From NCBI GenBank assembly GCA_001592805.2, contig CP051139.1, positions 620,001 through 684,000 on the forward strand: 64,000 bases of DNA, written 5' to 3'. The number at the start of each line of letters is the position of its first letter. Position 1 is the stretch's first letter. A program made the translations under genes and the position numbers. Under the pieces are notes generated by a model that made no database searches, had not been told where the DNA came from, and saw only the letters and a program-made list of their open reading frames with translations. Source of the stretch: Peltaster fructicola. Taxonomy: Eukaryota > Ascomycota > Dothideomycetes. Positions 22,260 to 33,445 of the stretch are shown here, one piece after another.

Positions 22260-24029
22260 TCAATACGTTTCTCCTAGCTCACTCGTATCATCGTTTCCAT
22301 TAGCATCGTTCGCAACGTTACTCATTCTGCTCGTTCGTGGCGGTGGTCGCATCAATCCATCGTGGATGGCAGGAACACTTGTCCTGCGTCCGACAGTCCT
22401 CGTGGGCAAGCCGTGGCTCTGTCGCCTGGTGAGACTGGGCGCAATTGTCCCATTCTTATCGAGTGTGGTGCGTCGACCCAGCCCATACCTCGGTGCCTGA
22501 GGAGTCTCCTCGCTCTCTGCTGCACGTCGGCGCAGCTCAGAGACGCTAGCACTCGGTCGGTGAGTGCGTGGCGTGCCAGATGTGTGAGAGTAGGCACCGC
22601 TGAGAGAGCTTTGTGGTCTGCTGCTGTCACCATATCCACTCGCACGAGACGATGGACGTGTTCCGCCAGTCATACTGAGTCTGCTGCTTGGTCGGCTTGC
22701 CGCCGCTGATGGTGGTCTCTCAAGCGTCGAGACTCTGGACGGCGGTCGTTCGTGCGCATTCGAAGCTCGCGACGCAGGTCTGGGGATACCATACGAGAGA
22801 CGCTTGATGTGACTTGTCGATTCTCTGCGGCCAGGTGTTTCGGTATCGACAATTTGATCTGCTGATTCAGTCGCAGATGACTGTCGATTTGAGGACCTGC
22901 GCACGGTGACCGAGGACGGAATCTGACCAGCACTAGGTGACGCCTTAGGAGTTGTGTCTCGTGAAGGCAGCTTTGATCGAGCAGACTGCACCCGCTCTTC
23001 GATCTTTTGCATTCGTATACGCAGACTCTTCATCTGATGTAACGACTCTGATCGTGGCAAGCGTGCAGATGCATTGGGCGATGCCACAGGCCTCGCGCGT
23101 CCCACTGGTGGTCGCATTGTTCCAGAAGGCGCATTGCTTGTGGTTGAAGCGACTGAAGGTCCTCGTGAGTGCCGTATCGTGCCTCTAACACCATATGCGC
23201 TCGGTCGGGGCGTTGCAGCAGCATCTGGAATGAGCGAGACACGTCTTGCAGGCGTCTTCTCTGCCTTGCTCTCAGGAGCAGCAGCTTCGTCTGACAGTGG
23301 TGGACTAGGCGGCGTGGGCACTTCTGACGCATCTGATCGAGGTGGCGGTGTAGACATAGTAGGCGATGATGTTCTGCCACTCTCACTACCTGGACTGAGA
23401 GCACGCAAGCTCCGTACAGCGAGATTGCCAGGCTTCCGAGTGCGCAGGTTCTCGATTGTCTTCCCAGATAGCCTCAGCTTCTCGAGCGTGATTTCGCTCT
23501 CGACCTTGAGATCGCCCAGTTCGTCGCGGAGCCGTTGGTTCTCGATACGCAATGCCTCTCTTTCGGCATCGCCATTCCTCACCTCCTCCTCGAGCAGTAC
23601 ACCTCGCTCAATCGACACATTGAGTCTGCTCTCGAAGTCCTCAAGACTGGTTGTTGTGTTGCGAGCCTGTCGTTCGTAATCGTCGTTGGCGACCTCGATG
23701 TCTCTGAGCTTCAGCTGCAGAGATCTATTCTGCTCACGAATAGATGTGATCTCCTTTTGCAGCGCATTATGCGCCGTGTTTGCTTCCGCCTTTGCTTGCT
23801 TGTGCTTGCCTTTCCATTCGTCTACCTCGAAGCCTAGCTTTTCTACCTGCTCTTTCAGCTTTCTCTCGTTTTTCTCTGCTGTGTCCACATCTCGTTCAAG
23901 CTGTTCCTCGAGTTCTTTGCTTGATGCCTGGAAGTCCGCGAGATCATTCTCAAGCTGCTCATACTGTCGCTTGTACCAGTCTAAGCTCTCCTCCTGAGTG
24001 GCGCCTGGTCGTAGCGGTGAGGATGTCAT
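22260..24029 (-). CDS. nudE: Nuclear distribution protein NudE/RO11 (dynein regulator)
   Basis: Coiled-coil protein that binds Lis1/NudF and dynein and is needed for nuclear migration along hyphae. Single exon of 589 residues. It opens with EESLDWYKRQYEQLENDLAD, the well-conserved NudE/Ndel1 N-terminus, and residues about 10-190 are heptad-like and highly charged, consistent with the long parallel coiled coil (EIEVAND-type repeats, LRIENQRLRDELGDLKVE). Residues 200-589 are Ser, Pro and Arg rich and disordered (SRPSSRLSMTGG, RPPSRVSTLE), as in RO11 of Neurospora, with many possible phosphorylation sites. It diverges from the STRAP-like gene. Confidence 0.9.
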   Translation of the reverse strand: MTSSPLRPGATQEESLDWYKRQYEQLENDLADFQASSKELEEQLERDVDTAEKNERKLKEQVEKLGFEVDEWKGKHKQAKAEANTAHNALQKEITSIREQNRSLQLKLRDIEVANDDYERQARNTTTSLEDFESRLNVSIERGVLLEEEVRNGDAEREALRIENQRLRDELGDLKVESEITLEKLRLSGKTIENLRTRKPGNLAVRSLRALSPGSESGRTSSPTMSTPPPRSDASEVPTPPSPPLSDEAAAPESKAEKTPARRVSLIPDAAATPRPSAYGVRGTIRHSRGPSVASTTSNAPSGTMRPPVGRARPVASPNASARLPRSESLHQMKSLRIRMQKIEERVQSARSKLPSRDTTPKASPSAGQIPSSVTVRRSSNRQSSATESADQIVDTETPGRRESTSHIKRLSYGIPRPASRASNAHERPPSRVSTLERPPSAAASRPSSRLSMTGGTRPSSRASGYGDSSRPQSSLSGAYSHTSGTPRTHRPSASVSELRRRAAESEETPQAPRYGLGRRTTLDKNGTIAPSLTRRQSHGLPTRTVGRRTSVPAIHDGLMRPPPRTSRMSNVANDANGNDDTSELGETY

Positions 24030-24497
24030 TAGTGTCGTGTCGCTATTGTCCCTACTTGCTCATGCTGTTCGAACGATGTTTCGCTTGTTCTTGAAGGGTA
24101 ACAATGTCGTTTAATGTTGGACGTCGAGATGTCCTCGAAGTCTCCTTACCTGCGCCACGTTTGTCGTGTGTTCGTGGTCCGGGTCCCGTTGATTGTCGTG
24201 GTGCCTGGCGCGAAGAGGCCGTGGGGTCGAGAGTGCCTGACAATAACACAACATAACAGTTGCAAGGAGAAACACACGGGCCGTTGCCGCCCCCTAGTGA
24301 CCTTACCTCGTCACCAATCACACGTTCAGCTTTCCTCGAAGCTTCACATGCGCATCTTCTGTCTTTATTTGAGTACACGAATGTCATGCTCGTGTGAGCA
24401 CACACAGTCAAGATTATGCCATTATGATGCCACATGTCACAGACTGCCACGGATGAATGATTGAACGACTTTCATATTCTCACGACCAACTTCCAGC
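24030..24497. promoter_or_regulatory. Shared divergent promoter nudE/STRAP
   Basis: About 470 bp between divergent starts. No TATA or other element is clear. Nothing else recognised. Confidence 0.35.
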
Positions 24498-25599
24498 ATG
24501 GCAGACTTCGCCTTTACCAGACAGGACGAGACCAAGATCGCATCGGGTATGTTGTCTCAACACCCTCTGTAGTCGTCACTGATTGTAGTCAGAAACGACA
24601 AAGATCGTGCCTCTAACCTGCCATGGACATTCACGACCGATCACACATGTTTCCTTCTCCTCGCAGATCAACACCAACAGCACTTCTTCTCAGTATTACA
24701 TGATTTCAGCTTGCAAGGACAATAATCCTATGCTCCGCGATGGCCCGACCGGCGACTGGATAGGAACCTTCATCGGACATAAGGGCGCAGTGTGGAGTGC
24801 AAGGCTGAGCGACGATGCATCGCTAGCAGCTACAGGAAGTGCAGACTTCAGTGCGAAGCTATGGGACACTTTCACGGGTCAAACTCTTGGAACGTTACAG
24901 CACAATCACATCGTCAGAGCAGTGGCGTTTCCACCGGGTCAACGTCCGTCTGTTCTGGCAACGGGCGGGATGGAGAAGAAGCTGAGAATATACGACATTT
25001 CACGCATTAGCGACACTACGAACGGTGCTTCTCCGACAGATGCTATAGCTGACGATGCACACTCCTACGAGGTTGGGATTGGCGACCATCAAGGAGCGAT
25101 CAAATCTGTCATATGGTCACGCGATCCCAACCTCCTCACAACAGCCGCAGATGACAAGGTGATTCGATGGTACGATTTACGTGCACAGTCATGTATTGCG
25201 TCGCAGTCTGTCGCCGCACCGATATCGTCTTGCGAGTTGAACTCAGGCTTACATTCAGATCCAGCTGGAACCATCTCGGTAGCAGCGGGCAAGGACATCT
25301 ACTTCTTCTCGGGAGCACAGCCAGGCCAAATGCTGAAGAGCATCAAAACGGATCGTGAGGTCGCATCGGTGGCACTCAACGGTGAAGCACGACGATTCGT
25401 TACTGGCTCGCCAAACAACACATGGGTCAACGTTTGGGATTTCGACAGTGGCAAAGAGCTAGAGACTGGTAAGGGCCACCATGGACCTGTCTGGACAACA
25501 GCCTTCTCGCCGGATGGTAACTTGTACGCTACTGGTAGTGAGGATGGTACTGTCAAATTGTGGAAGTTTGCACAAGGGCCGTACGGTCTCTGGCGGTGA
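24498..25599 (+). CDS. STRAP/Unrip-like WD40 protein
   Basis: WD40 propeller related to serine-threonine kinase receptor-associated protein, which in animals works with the SMN complex and TGF-beta signalling; its fungal role is less clear. Exons are 24498-24546 and 24593-25599 with a 46-nt intron; the protein is 351 residues. The acceptor at 24592 was chosen because the nearer AG at 24588 gives the wrong frame. After a short leader the family start TKIVPLTCHGHSRPITHVSF appears, then repeats ending in WDTF, RIYDI, IRWYDL, VNVWDF and VKLWKF. The last repeat, PDGNLYATGSEDGTVKLW, and the ending QGPYGLWR are typical of STRAP. eIF3i is a close relative, but the CHGHSRP motif favours STRAP. Confidence 0.9.
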
Positions 25600-26268
25600 T
25601 TCTAGTCAGCTCTGATAGACGCCAAGCGTAGGATCAGCACGCGTGGTCATACTCTATCCATTGCACCCACTGGGTCAACATTCTTTCGCGGACCAGGCCA
25701 CTTAGACACAAGGCAAACGAAGCGCCCGTACAGCGTGCTCCGAATGATCAGGTGACTCAGACACGAAGCGAATAGAGTGCATGCAATCACATGCTTTCAA
25801 TGCCAGTAAAGACAGGCTGGATATATCGCTGACAAAAAGACAAATACTATGCCACACAACTCCTGGCCGTGGGCACCCATAATGAAATAACATGCCTCCT
25901 CATCAAAGGGCACAGCGAAATAATGCAAACCTTGCTCCATGCTCGACCCATATCCGTGACCATCATAATGTTGTGCCCAATACTCTTGTAAATATGAACT
26001 CATTGATGCCACAGATTGCTTGCGCCTAACGAGTCCACAATGTTGAACCTGTACCATGTAACTCATCCCTAGCAAAACTGGTATACTCCGATAGATGTGC
26101 TGAAATGTGCTGAATCCAGGCACAAGAGACGTGGTGCTCGTAAAGAATGCGGCGAAAGCTAGTCCTGAGGTGAAAGAGAGCCGCCCATCATCTTGTATAT
26201 GTTTGATATAAGATCAGATGCACCTCCCGAAAAGAACGAAGAACGCCGAGGATAACGCGCGAGGAAAA
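25600..26268. other. Convergent 3' intergenic region
   Basis: About 670 bp between the stops of the STRAP and Scw1-like genes. A minus-strand frame (25797-26123, 108 codons) has no family motif and probably lies in the Scw1 3' UTR. Confidence 0.4.
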
Positions 26269-27906
26269 TTAACGTCCCAGCATGTAGTCTGTGTATCCAG
26301 CACGGCTCTCACGACCAAATTGTCCACTCATGTTTGGTGGAAGCCCTCCAGAGAGCTGTCGTGGACTCATCTGGTCACCGAATGCTTGTGGTAGGCCAAA
26401 AGGATTGGCGAACATGCCGTCCATGCCTGTGACAACAGGTGGAGAACGTTGGCCATTGATCAAGCCAGGTGGTGCTGCAAGGCCAGGAGGCGGACCAGAT
26501 GCAGCAGAGAAACCATTCGAGCCAGCATTGCTGACATAGCCAGAGTTCATCGCTGGTGGAGACATCTGCCCGTTCGAGACAATGCCATTCGTTTGTCCAG
26601 AGCGTACACCCAGTGGGTTCTTGGAGAAGCTCAGTCGGATGCCTCCTTTGACACTGTTGTGAAGAGGGTGTCCATATAGCTCGTTAAGCGCTTTGGTCGC
26701 AAACGAGACGTCCTCGAACTCGACGAAGCACATTGGGCCGTTCTGCTTAGTACGGAAACACAATCGTTTGTAGCCTCGTTGTTTCGAGAAGATGGCCTTG
26801 AGCTCATCTTCGGAAGCATCGATTGGGAGATTCCCGACATATAGAGTATTACAAGGTGGATTCTGGTCGGCAGGATTGACAGGTGGATATTGAGGTCGCG
26901 GGTATGCCATGGAATATGCGCCGTTCGAGATGTTGGTAGGAGACATAGGTGATACAATGCTGCCGCGCGGTGATGTTACATTGTTGAGAGGTGGAGATGC
27001 AAGGCCATTTCCGTTTGTTGTTGATAGTGATAGACTGCCGAAGCGTGCTACTGGGATCTGAGGTATCGTTGGTCGCCTAGCAGCTTTCTGGCCGTTCTTC
27101 GCATAGGCAACTGGATCCTTCAGAAGTTCACCTGTCTCGTCGTCGGCTCCGTTATCATTGATTATGGACTTGCCCGAGACACGGTTCGAATCGAGGCCAT
27201 TGGCAAGAGGTGATTGAGGTGAGAATAAGGCTTGGAAGTGCGAGTTCGTGTCAGGATTGGGAAACTCGTTTCCACTACCCGTTGAGCTGGACGTCAGGAG
27301 AGGTGGTGAGATCTTGTCAGATGACTGGAATGTGCTGCCAAATCTCGATCGCGATGGTACGCCTATCGAGCTTTGGGATGAAGCTGAACTTGTCTGGTTT
27401 CGCGAATTACCACCATCGACTGTCGACCTGCGTTCGAATGTACCGGCCATTCCACTGCTGTGCAACTCAATCACCATATTCGCCTCTTTCGTCGTGTTTG
27501 GCTTTCCGTTCAGCTTCTGCTGTGCGTCTATTGCGCCAGCCTGAGAGCGGAATCGTGCAACGGCTGTCGCGAAACCTTGGTCGTCTGGATATGGCGATCG
27601 AATGAACTCTGTGTCAATGAGATCGCCTGAGAATATCAGCATGCTCATGAGAGTGTCGTCGCTCGTAGTACGTGGCAGCTTGCGTATCATAATAGCGGGT
27701 GCTGGTCGAGAGTCGTGGCTGAGATCTGGGTTGCTCGTCCCAAGGCTGGGCAAAGCATGATCGAGGGTACTGGCCAAAGGGCTACCGTAGCCAAGGTTGT
27801 TGCTTGCACCGAAGACATCTGCTCGAAAGGACTGGCTTTGATGTGTGGGAGAGAATGCGCTGCGTTGATACATTGTGACAGTATGATGCGCTAGGTGTTG
27901 TAGCAC
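26269..27906 (-). CDS. scw1: RNA-binding protein of the Scw1/Whi3 family
   Basis: RNA-binding regulator; Whi3 in budding yeast retains G1 cyclin mRNA, and fission yeast Scw1 affects cell wall and septation. Single exon of 545 residues. A divergent N-terminal RRM-like segment spans about 70-150 (AIMIRKLPRTTSDDTL, GFATAVARFRS). A long Ser/Pro/Asn-rich linker follows. The C-terminal RRM at about 353-430 is extremely conserved: RNP2 NTLYVGNLP and the RNP1 region QNGPMCFVEFEDV, then GGIRLSFSKNPLG. The tail is Gly/Pro/Met rich. The ATG at 27906 gives the longest frame; a second Met 12 codons on (MYQRSAFSPTH) is equally likely. About 2.5 kb of gene-poor DNA lies upstream, which could mean a long leader or a large promoter. 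Confidence 0.9.
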   Translation of the reverse strand: MLQHLAHHTVTMYQRSAFSPTHQSQSFRADVFGASNNLGYGSPLASTLDHALPSLGTSNPDLSHDSRPAPAIMIRKLPRTTSDDTLMSMLIFSGDLIDTEFIRSPYPDDQGFATAVARFRSQAGAIDAQQKLNGKPNTTKEANMVIELHSSGMAGTFERRSTVDGGNSRNQTSSASSQSSIGVPSRSRFGSTFQSSDKISPPLLTSSSTGSGNEFPNPDTNSHFQALFSPQSPLANGLDSNRVSGKSIINDNGADDETGELLKDPVAYAKNGQKAARRPTIPQIPVARFGSLSLSTTNGNGLASPPLNNVTSPRGSIVSPMSPTNISNGAYSMAYPRPQYPPVNPADQNPPCNTLYVGNLPIDASEDELKAIFSKQRGYKRLCFRTKQNGPMCFVEFEDVSFATKALNELYGHPLHNSVKGGIRLSFSKNPLGVRSGQTNGIVSNGQMSPPAMNSGYVSNAGSNGFSAASGPPPGLAAPPGLINGQRSPPVVTGMDGMFANPFGLPQAFGDQMSPRQLSGGLPPNMSGQFGRESRAGYTDYMLGR

Positions 27907-30442
27907 GTGCGCACCGTCTCGAGTGCGTCGAGAAGGAAGTGTAGAGCTCAGAAGTCGGTGAGAGTCCAGTCGGGTCGAGTATCTGAGGATGTTCGTCGCA
28001 AGTAGTGTACGGTGTCCAGTATGGTTACAAATGTCCTATCGCACCCAGCACTTGATCCCGGGGTGCAACTCGACGTTTTCGCGGAAAGTGTGTATGAGGT
28101 CGATGTTCAGCTCTTTCAGCGCGCGAGAGGTCTGTGCTGGTAGTTGAGGTGTCGCGCTACGGTCGACGTGAATGCGATGAATGAATGCAAGAATAAAGAT
28201 CAGGCCTGAGCTGAGGCCTCACGGTTCAGATCAAGTGCATAAACGCGCTCGCAGTGATGCTAGCAGTAGCACCGCGGGCCGACCTTGCGATGCGCAGAGA
28301 GTTTGGATCAGGCTGCAAATGACTCGAGATGCGGTAGCGATGCGACGAAAGTGAGTAGAGTGCAGCTGGTCGTGAGGTGCGGCGTCGAGCTGGCTGTCAG
28401 TGTGTTGCCGATCGCGAGCGTGTGGTGGATCCCGTACTATGCAATGCAAGAGTAGCCCCAAGACATGCAGAGAGTGGAGGAAGAGGAGTAGGCAGAGTTG
28501 ATGAGGACAAAATGGAACTGGTAAGGTACGCCAAAACTCTAGATGAGGACTAGCAAAAGGTAAGGCACTCGAACAAACCAGCTCTCAGGGACTTTGGCGA
28601 TGAAGAAGCGCGCCCAGCTCTGACTAGCCCACCACCTTCGCGCAATCACCGCTCAAAGACGACTGTGGGAAGAGATAAGACCAAGCTATTGCGCGAGGCC
28701 GGGCCCTTTCCTAGGCAGAGCCACGGGCTGTGGGGACTAGCTTTCTCTCGTGCGCCGTTTGGATGAGTTAACAGATCTCTCTCCTCTTTAGCTGCTGCAA
28801 GGGAGCCGCGACTTGTCGTTACAATCTGCCCATCCATCAGTGATCGACTGCAGCTCACGCGGCAGTTTTTACGTGCTCCCGGACGTGCATAGCCTGCACA
28901 AACTAGGTCAGCCTTGCGTGACCAAGTCGAAGCTTAAGAAGCAGCTAGGCAACCAGTTTGCGTGTGTAGAGCCAGGATGAACCCAGTAGGGTACTGAGTA
29001 GCACACTTTTCGGCTACCAAAGACTGTACACTCGCCATGGAGGAATTTCTGATTGGTGCAGTGATAGACGAAATGTGCCTTCTGCTGGTGTCGATTGGTC
29101 ACCAGTAACCAGGTCGTGGATTCGATGAACTAACCTTGAATCACACACCCTCTTCAAGGTCGACAGGCTGCCATGCGCTTACATTGGAGGCCAGCGCTGC
29201 TCCGGCAAAGTGACTGCAACTCCGCAGGCTCATCGAGGATGCAGCCTTCTACTGGTCGCGTGATGAATCAAAATTGAGTGACAGGGATGACAGCCGACAG
29301 ATCTGCTTTGCTATCACACCGGGTGTTGTATGTGAGCAAATCCTGGTCGTGCAGATGGAGCATGTGCCGAAATGCAACGAAAACTGCGACGCGCAGAGCA
29401 GATGCAATTGTCACAAGTCGAGATAAGCAGCAGTCGAGTGTCAGGCATGCTTGGGTGTCAGCCGGCTCTTTGCAGTACGTGATACGGCCTTTCATCGATA
29501 GCGCCAAGGAGGCATACCGAAAGACAGGTTGTTCAGCTGATTGGTGCCTATGAGAATCCGGTCACATCCTTGCTGTTATACTGAGCATGCTCTGTGCAGA
29601 TGCGACTGTTTGTGTGAGAGATATTGTGGTACCTCACCTGAGCGCACTAGGTCTCTATAACATCCGTGGCGATTTGTCGATATAACAGATGTATTGCTGA
29701 GGTAGGAGCAGACCTGATAGCCTTGCCCATCGGTCATACTCCCTGTCATTGAAGCAAGAACATTGTTATAGATCAGGATCGCCATTGCGAGGACTGGTTG
29801 TACATCGTCGAGAGTGTTTTCAGTCCGAGAATTAGGTGCTGCAATGCTATTGAGTGCACTGTATCGTCTGCTATGCGGTGGAGCCCCGACAAAGCGATCG
29901 AGGACGTCAAACATTCACTTTCGACCACAGCAGTGATGTCCTTCGCAGTCGATCGGCGTGTTTACCATCATTCCAGCAAATGTGTCGTTGTTTACGGTCC
30001 GCTGGTTGTGTCTGAGAGTGATCGTATCCTTACGAGCACTCCAAGGTGAGCACAGAATGGTTGGTGATGGTGTCGACCGCAGGAAGACCATGGTCATGCA
30101 CGGTTGACGTCGATGAGGCGCTGCTGCACATAGCAGATACGATTGCTCATCGCTCGACAAAAGTACCAAACGTTCTGCCGGTAACACGGATGGTCGGTTG
30201 TGTTGCCAATACGAGGTAACAGCCACCTGTGGCAAGATCTGTGCTGCTGATCTGTCACCTAATTCTCGAAATAGGAAGTTTGGTTCGCAGATCTCAACAC
30301 GATGACATACTGAACAATGCAGTATTCGTGTCGATGAGCGAATCGTTCTATTTTTGACAGGTCAGTCTCCTATAACATATCCCTTACCTCTGCACCTGCA
30401 CAATTCTTCGATACCACAGTCGTTTTCTTCATCTTAGCCAGC
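27907..30442. other. Gene-free stretch of about 2.5 kb
   Basis: Lies between divergent scw1-like and GH17 genes and holds both promoters. No frame above about 110 codons, no domain motif, no tRNA-like arm and no long direct or inverted repeat was noticed. Confidence 0.5.
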
Positions 30443-31357
30443 ATGCATTTCACATCAGCAATATCTCTCGCCGCGGTGCTTCCGCTTGTTTCAGCTTACT
30501 GGTCAGGCTTCAACATTGGAGCAAACAATCCTGATGGATCTTGTAAGAGTCAATCCGACTGGCAGAGTGCTTTCAGCAATCTTCAAGGGCTCCCACAGCA
30601 CTTCACCGCAGTGCGGCTCTATGCAGCATCAGACTGCAACACACTAGCCAACGCTGTTCCAGCTGCCATTGCCACCGGTACCAAGATCCTGGTTGGCATA
30701 TGGGCAGAAGACTCAACGCACTTCTCAAATGAGAAGCAAGCTCTGCTCGATGCCATCAGCGCACATGGATCAGACTGGATCATTGCCGTCAGCGTCGGCA
30801 GTGAGGACCTTTACCGTGGCGACACATCCGCCAGCACACTGGCGCAACAGATATATGATGTCCGTGGCATGATAAACTCTGTTGGATCTCAGGCACAGGT
30901 CGGCCATGTCGACACCTGGACCGCCTGGGTGGACAGCAACAACAACGAAGTTATCACTGCGTCCGACTTCATCGGCATGGACGGCTACCCTTACTTCCAA
31001 GGTGCATCAATCGACAGCGCCTCAGATGTCTTCTGGCAGTCAGTAGATGCTACTCGCAACGTCGTCAACCAGGTCTCGCCGGGCAAATGGGTCTGGGTGA
31101 CAGAGACTGTGAGTATAGTCTAAGCGATTGATGAACTGTTTGCTGACAAAGTATAGGGCTGGCCAGTATCTGGCGCAAACTTTGGCAGTGCTGTCGCCTC
31201 GGTCGACAACGCAAAGAAGTACTGGTCTCAGGTCGGTTGTGCTCTTCTCAACTCTGCCCACTCTTTCTGGTACGCCTACCAAGACTTCAATGCAAGCCCA
31301 AGCTTTGGCATTTTCGACAGCAATAGCAATGCCATCTACGATGTCTCGCAGTGCTGA
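30443..31357 (+). CDS. Secreted glucan 1,3-beta-glucosidase, GH17
   Basis: Wall-acting endo- or transglucosidase of glycoside hydrolase family 17. Exons are 30443-31108 and 31157-31357 with a 48-nt intron; the protein is 288 residues, typical of the small secreted fungal members. A signal peptide is clear (MHFTSAISLAAVLPLVSA, cut before YWSGFN). The acid/base glutamate is in VSVGSEDLYRG and the nucleophile in WVTETGWPVSG, whose ETGW is split exactly by the intron. FTAVRLYAASDCN, VGIWAED and MDGYPYFQ are further family motifs. The protein ends soon after the barrel (YDVSQC), with no Ser-rich tail or GPI signal, so it is probably soluble and extracellular. Confidence 0.94.
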
Positions 31358-31985
31358 GCGGTGCTGCGATATGGACGGCGTAAAGAGTGGGAAGCTCGTT
31401 GTTCAGGTGGAAGATCCCCAAGACAACTATAGTCGCTGTTGTGGCTCGAAAGGCTCGCGTGGATGAGACTCTCTGCGTAGTAGTCTCTCAGGATCGAGTC
31501 TTATGCTCGTCGGCTGCTGTAGTTATTAGCAGTCGTGTAATATGTAATTCACCTGCGCACTGGCGAGCAACTCTGATGGTGCTCGTCACTGTAATATAAT
31601 CAGCCATCAAAGCTCAATGAATGGATCTCACTTCGATCAACTGAAGATCAGAGAAGCTGTGAGTACCCTTGTAAAGCATGAATGTGAAGATAACGCAGTA
31701 TTGTGAGGTGGATGGATGAGGCACAATCAGGCATCAAGCAGATAGTTGCCTATAACTGAAAGTTTAAAACAGGCTAGTGCGTGAGGCCTGTATGAGAGAC
31801 TTGCGACTGCAACCCGAGTCACTTCATTCACAACCCACCAACTCAACGCAGACTTAAGTCTGTTCTTCATACATTCAGGACCGCTCGATCCTACAACCTT
31901 CTTCCTTACGACGACACTTCGCTCCGATCGACAACCACGGCTCGCGGTCGAGAAGGAAACAGCCAGCCTTACTGTTCGAGCAACC
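31358..31985. other. Intergenic, about 630 bp
   Basis: 3' UTR of the GH17 gene and promoter of the next plus-strand gene. Nothing recognised. Confidence 0.4.
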
Positions 31986-32953
31986 ATGGCACCTGCGAAG
32001 AAGCGCAAGCTCGCTGAGGAGACATACACATGCGGTATCTGTGGCGTTGACCGCATCGCTTCTCGATTCCCTGATGTCAACCCTACGGAGTCTTGCACTC
32101 ACCTGATCAACACGTGCACCGGGTGTCTTCGCGACTACATTGATGCACGTTTGGACGACGTTAGGCTATTAGGAGGAATCGGTTGTCCCGAGTGTCCGGC
32201 AATCATGAAGCAGAGCGATCTTGAGCAAGTCGCACGCAAGAAGGCTGTGCTTCGGTACGTCGTACTCACCTCGATTGCAAACTCTACTGATTTGAGTACA
32301 GTTTCATTGAGCTTGATCAACGTAGAATCGCGGATGCCACACCAGGCTGGCAGTGGTGTCTCAATCCGAGCTGCAAGTCAGGTCAAGTGCATGGCGAGCT
32401 CGCAAAGTCTGACGCTGTGCCAAGCCGCCAAACACGCAAGTCAAAGAAGGACGAGCCAGCTGTCCAGCCATTCATTTGCAAGGCTTGCAAAATGCAGTAC
32501 TGTGTTCCATGCACTGCCGTTTGGCACAAAGGCCAGACCTGCGAGCAGTATCAGGACAAAGTCGACCGTCGACATGCTCAAGATATTGCAGCAAGCTCCG
32601 AACTGGTCGATAGAATTGCCAAGGACTGCCCAAATCCAACGTGCAAAGTGAAGACCGAAAAGGACGGTGGCTGTCCACACATCTGGTGTGAGTAGGAGGA
32701 CTTCGAGTGTGAACTTTAGCTGACAGCAACAGGCACTCGTTGTATGCGTGATTGGTGCTGGAACTGCAACACCTTATTCACGCAGGGTGCGTGCGAATGT
32801 CAACGACAGGCGATTCGCGATCACGCCGCAGCAAATCGTCCAGCACCTGGTCTTGTTCCTGCTAACCAGCAATTTGGCCTCGCCGCCACTGCGATGAACC
32901 TAGACATCATCAATGACATCCAGCGTCGTGTTACTGCCGCCAGGGGCTTGTAG
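31986..32953 (+). CDS. RBR-type E3 ubiquitin ligase (IBR domain), small
   Basis: Ubiquitin ligase of the RING-between-RING class, passing ubiquitin through a catalytic cysteine in RING2. Exons are 31986-32254, 32302-32687 and 32733-32953 with introns of 47 and 45 nt; the protein is 291 residues. RING1-like Cys pattern: YTCGICGVDR...CTHLINTCTGCLRDYI...GCPECPAIM. The IBR segment is FICKACKMQYCVPC...WHKGQTCEQY. RING2 is CPNPTCKVKTEKDGGCPHIWC crossing into TRCMRDWCWNCN; the cysteine of GGCPH is the likely catalytic one. The C-terminal 60 residues have no recognised domain. RING1 looks shorter than standard, so activity is inferred. Confidence 0.88.
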
Positions 32954-33445
32954 CGCTCGAGCTGTCACAACTAGCTCGAGAGCGCAGTACAGTCAAGGGT
33001 GAGCAGTACAAAATTCATGCCGAAGTGGACTGGAGCGTTCAATTGGTGTGACGCTCATGACCCTAGTCTGGAGCTGCGAGCATCTGGAGGAGAATGGCGT
33101 TCAGGTTGTTCGTCTGGAAGGCAATGGCTCAATTATACATAAGATCAAGGTGAAGTTGAACAATTGAAGCAAGGAGAAGCACCGGGCTACCTTCCTGATT
33201 CGACTCAAAGCATGGGTCAACATCAATAACCGATCCCCGCAAATATGTGCGCCTCCCTTCATCCACCTCCTCGGTCATCGACACTGATCGGCGTGGGTTG
33301 AGATCACAGCTCGCGTGGTATTCTGAGCTTTCGGTAAGTTAGTAGATTGTTCCCTCAGCCACTTTCAGTATCTTCTACAGTCCTTGCATTTCGTCTCTTT
33401 TTAAGGTCGAGCCTTCAAGACTACCATCACCAGCATACATTCACC
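32954..33445. other. Intergenic, about 490 bp
   Basis: Promoter of the CoA ligase gene. The frame is open from 33347, but the ATG at 33446 fits the family better. Nothing else recognised. Confidence 0.4.

Noticed and set aside
24588-24592. Nearer AG acceptor (TGTAG) for the STRAP intron
   Set aside because: It joins exon 1 in the wrong phase; the AG four bases on gives the conserved TKIVPLTCHGH frame.
25797-26123. Minus-strand frame of 108 codons between STRAP and Scw1-like genes
   Set aside because: Downstream of the Scw1-like stop on the same strand, so more likely its 3' UTR; no family resemblance.
29113-29127. Possible tRNA T-arm (tggattcgatgaac)
   Set aside because: The reverse complement gives GTTCATCGA, which breaks the GTTCRA rule, and no matching acceptor or anticodon arm is nearby.
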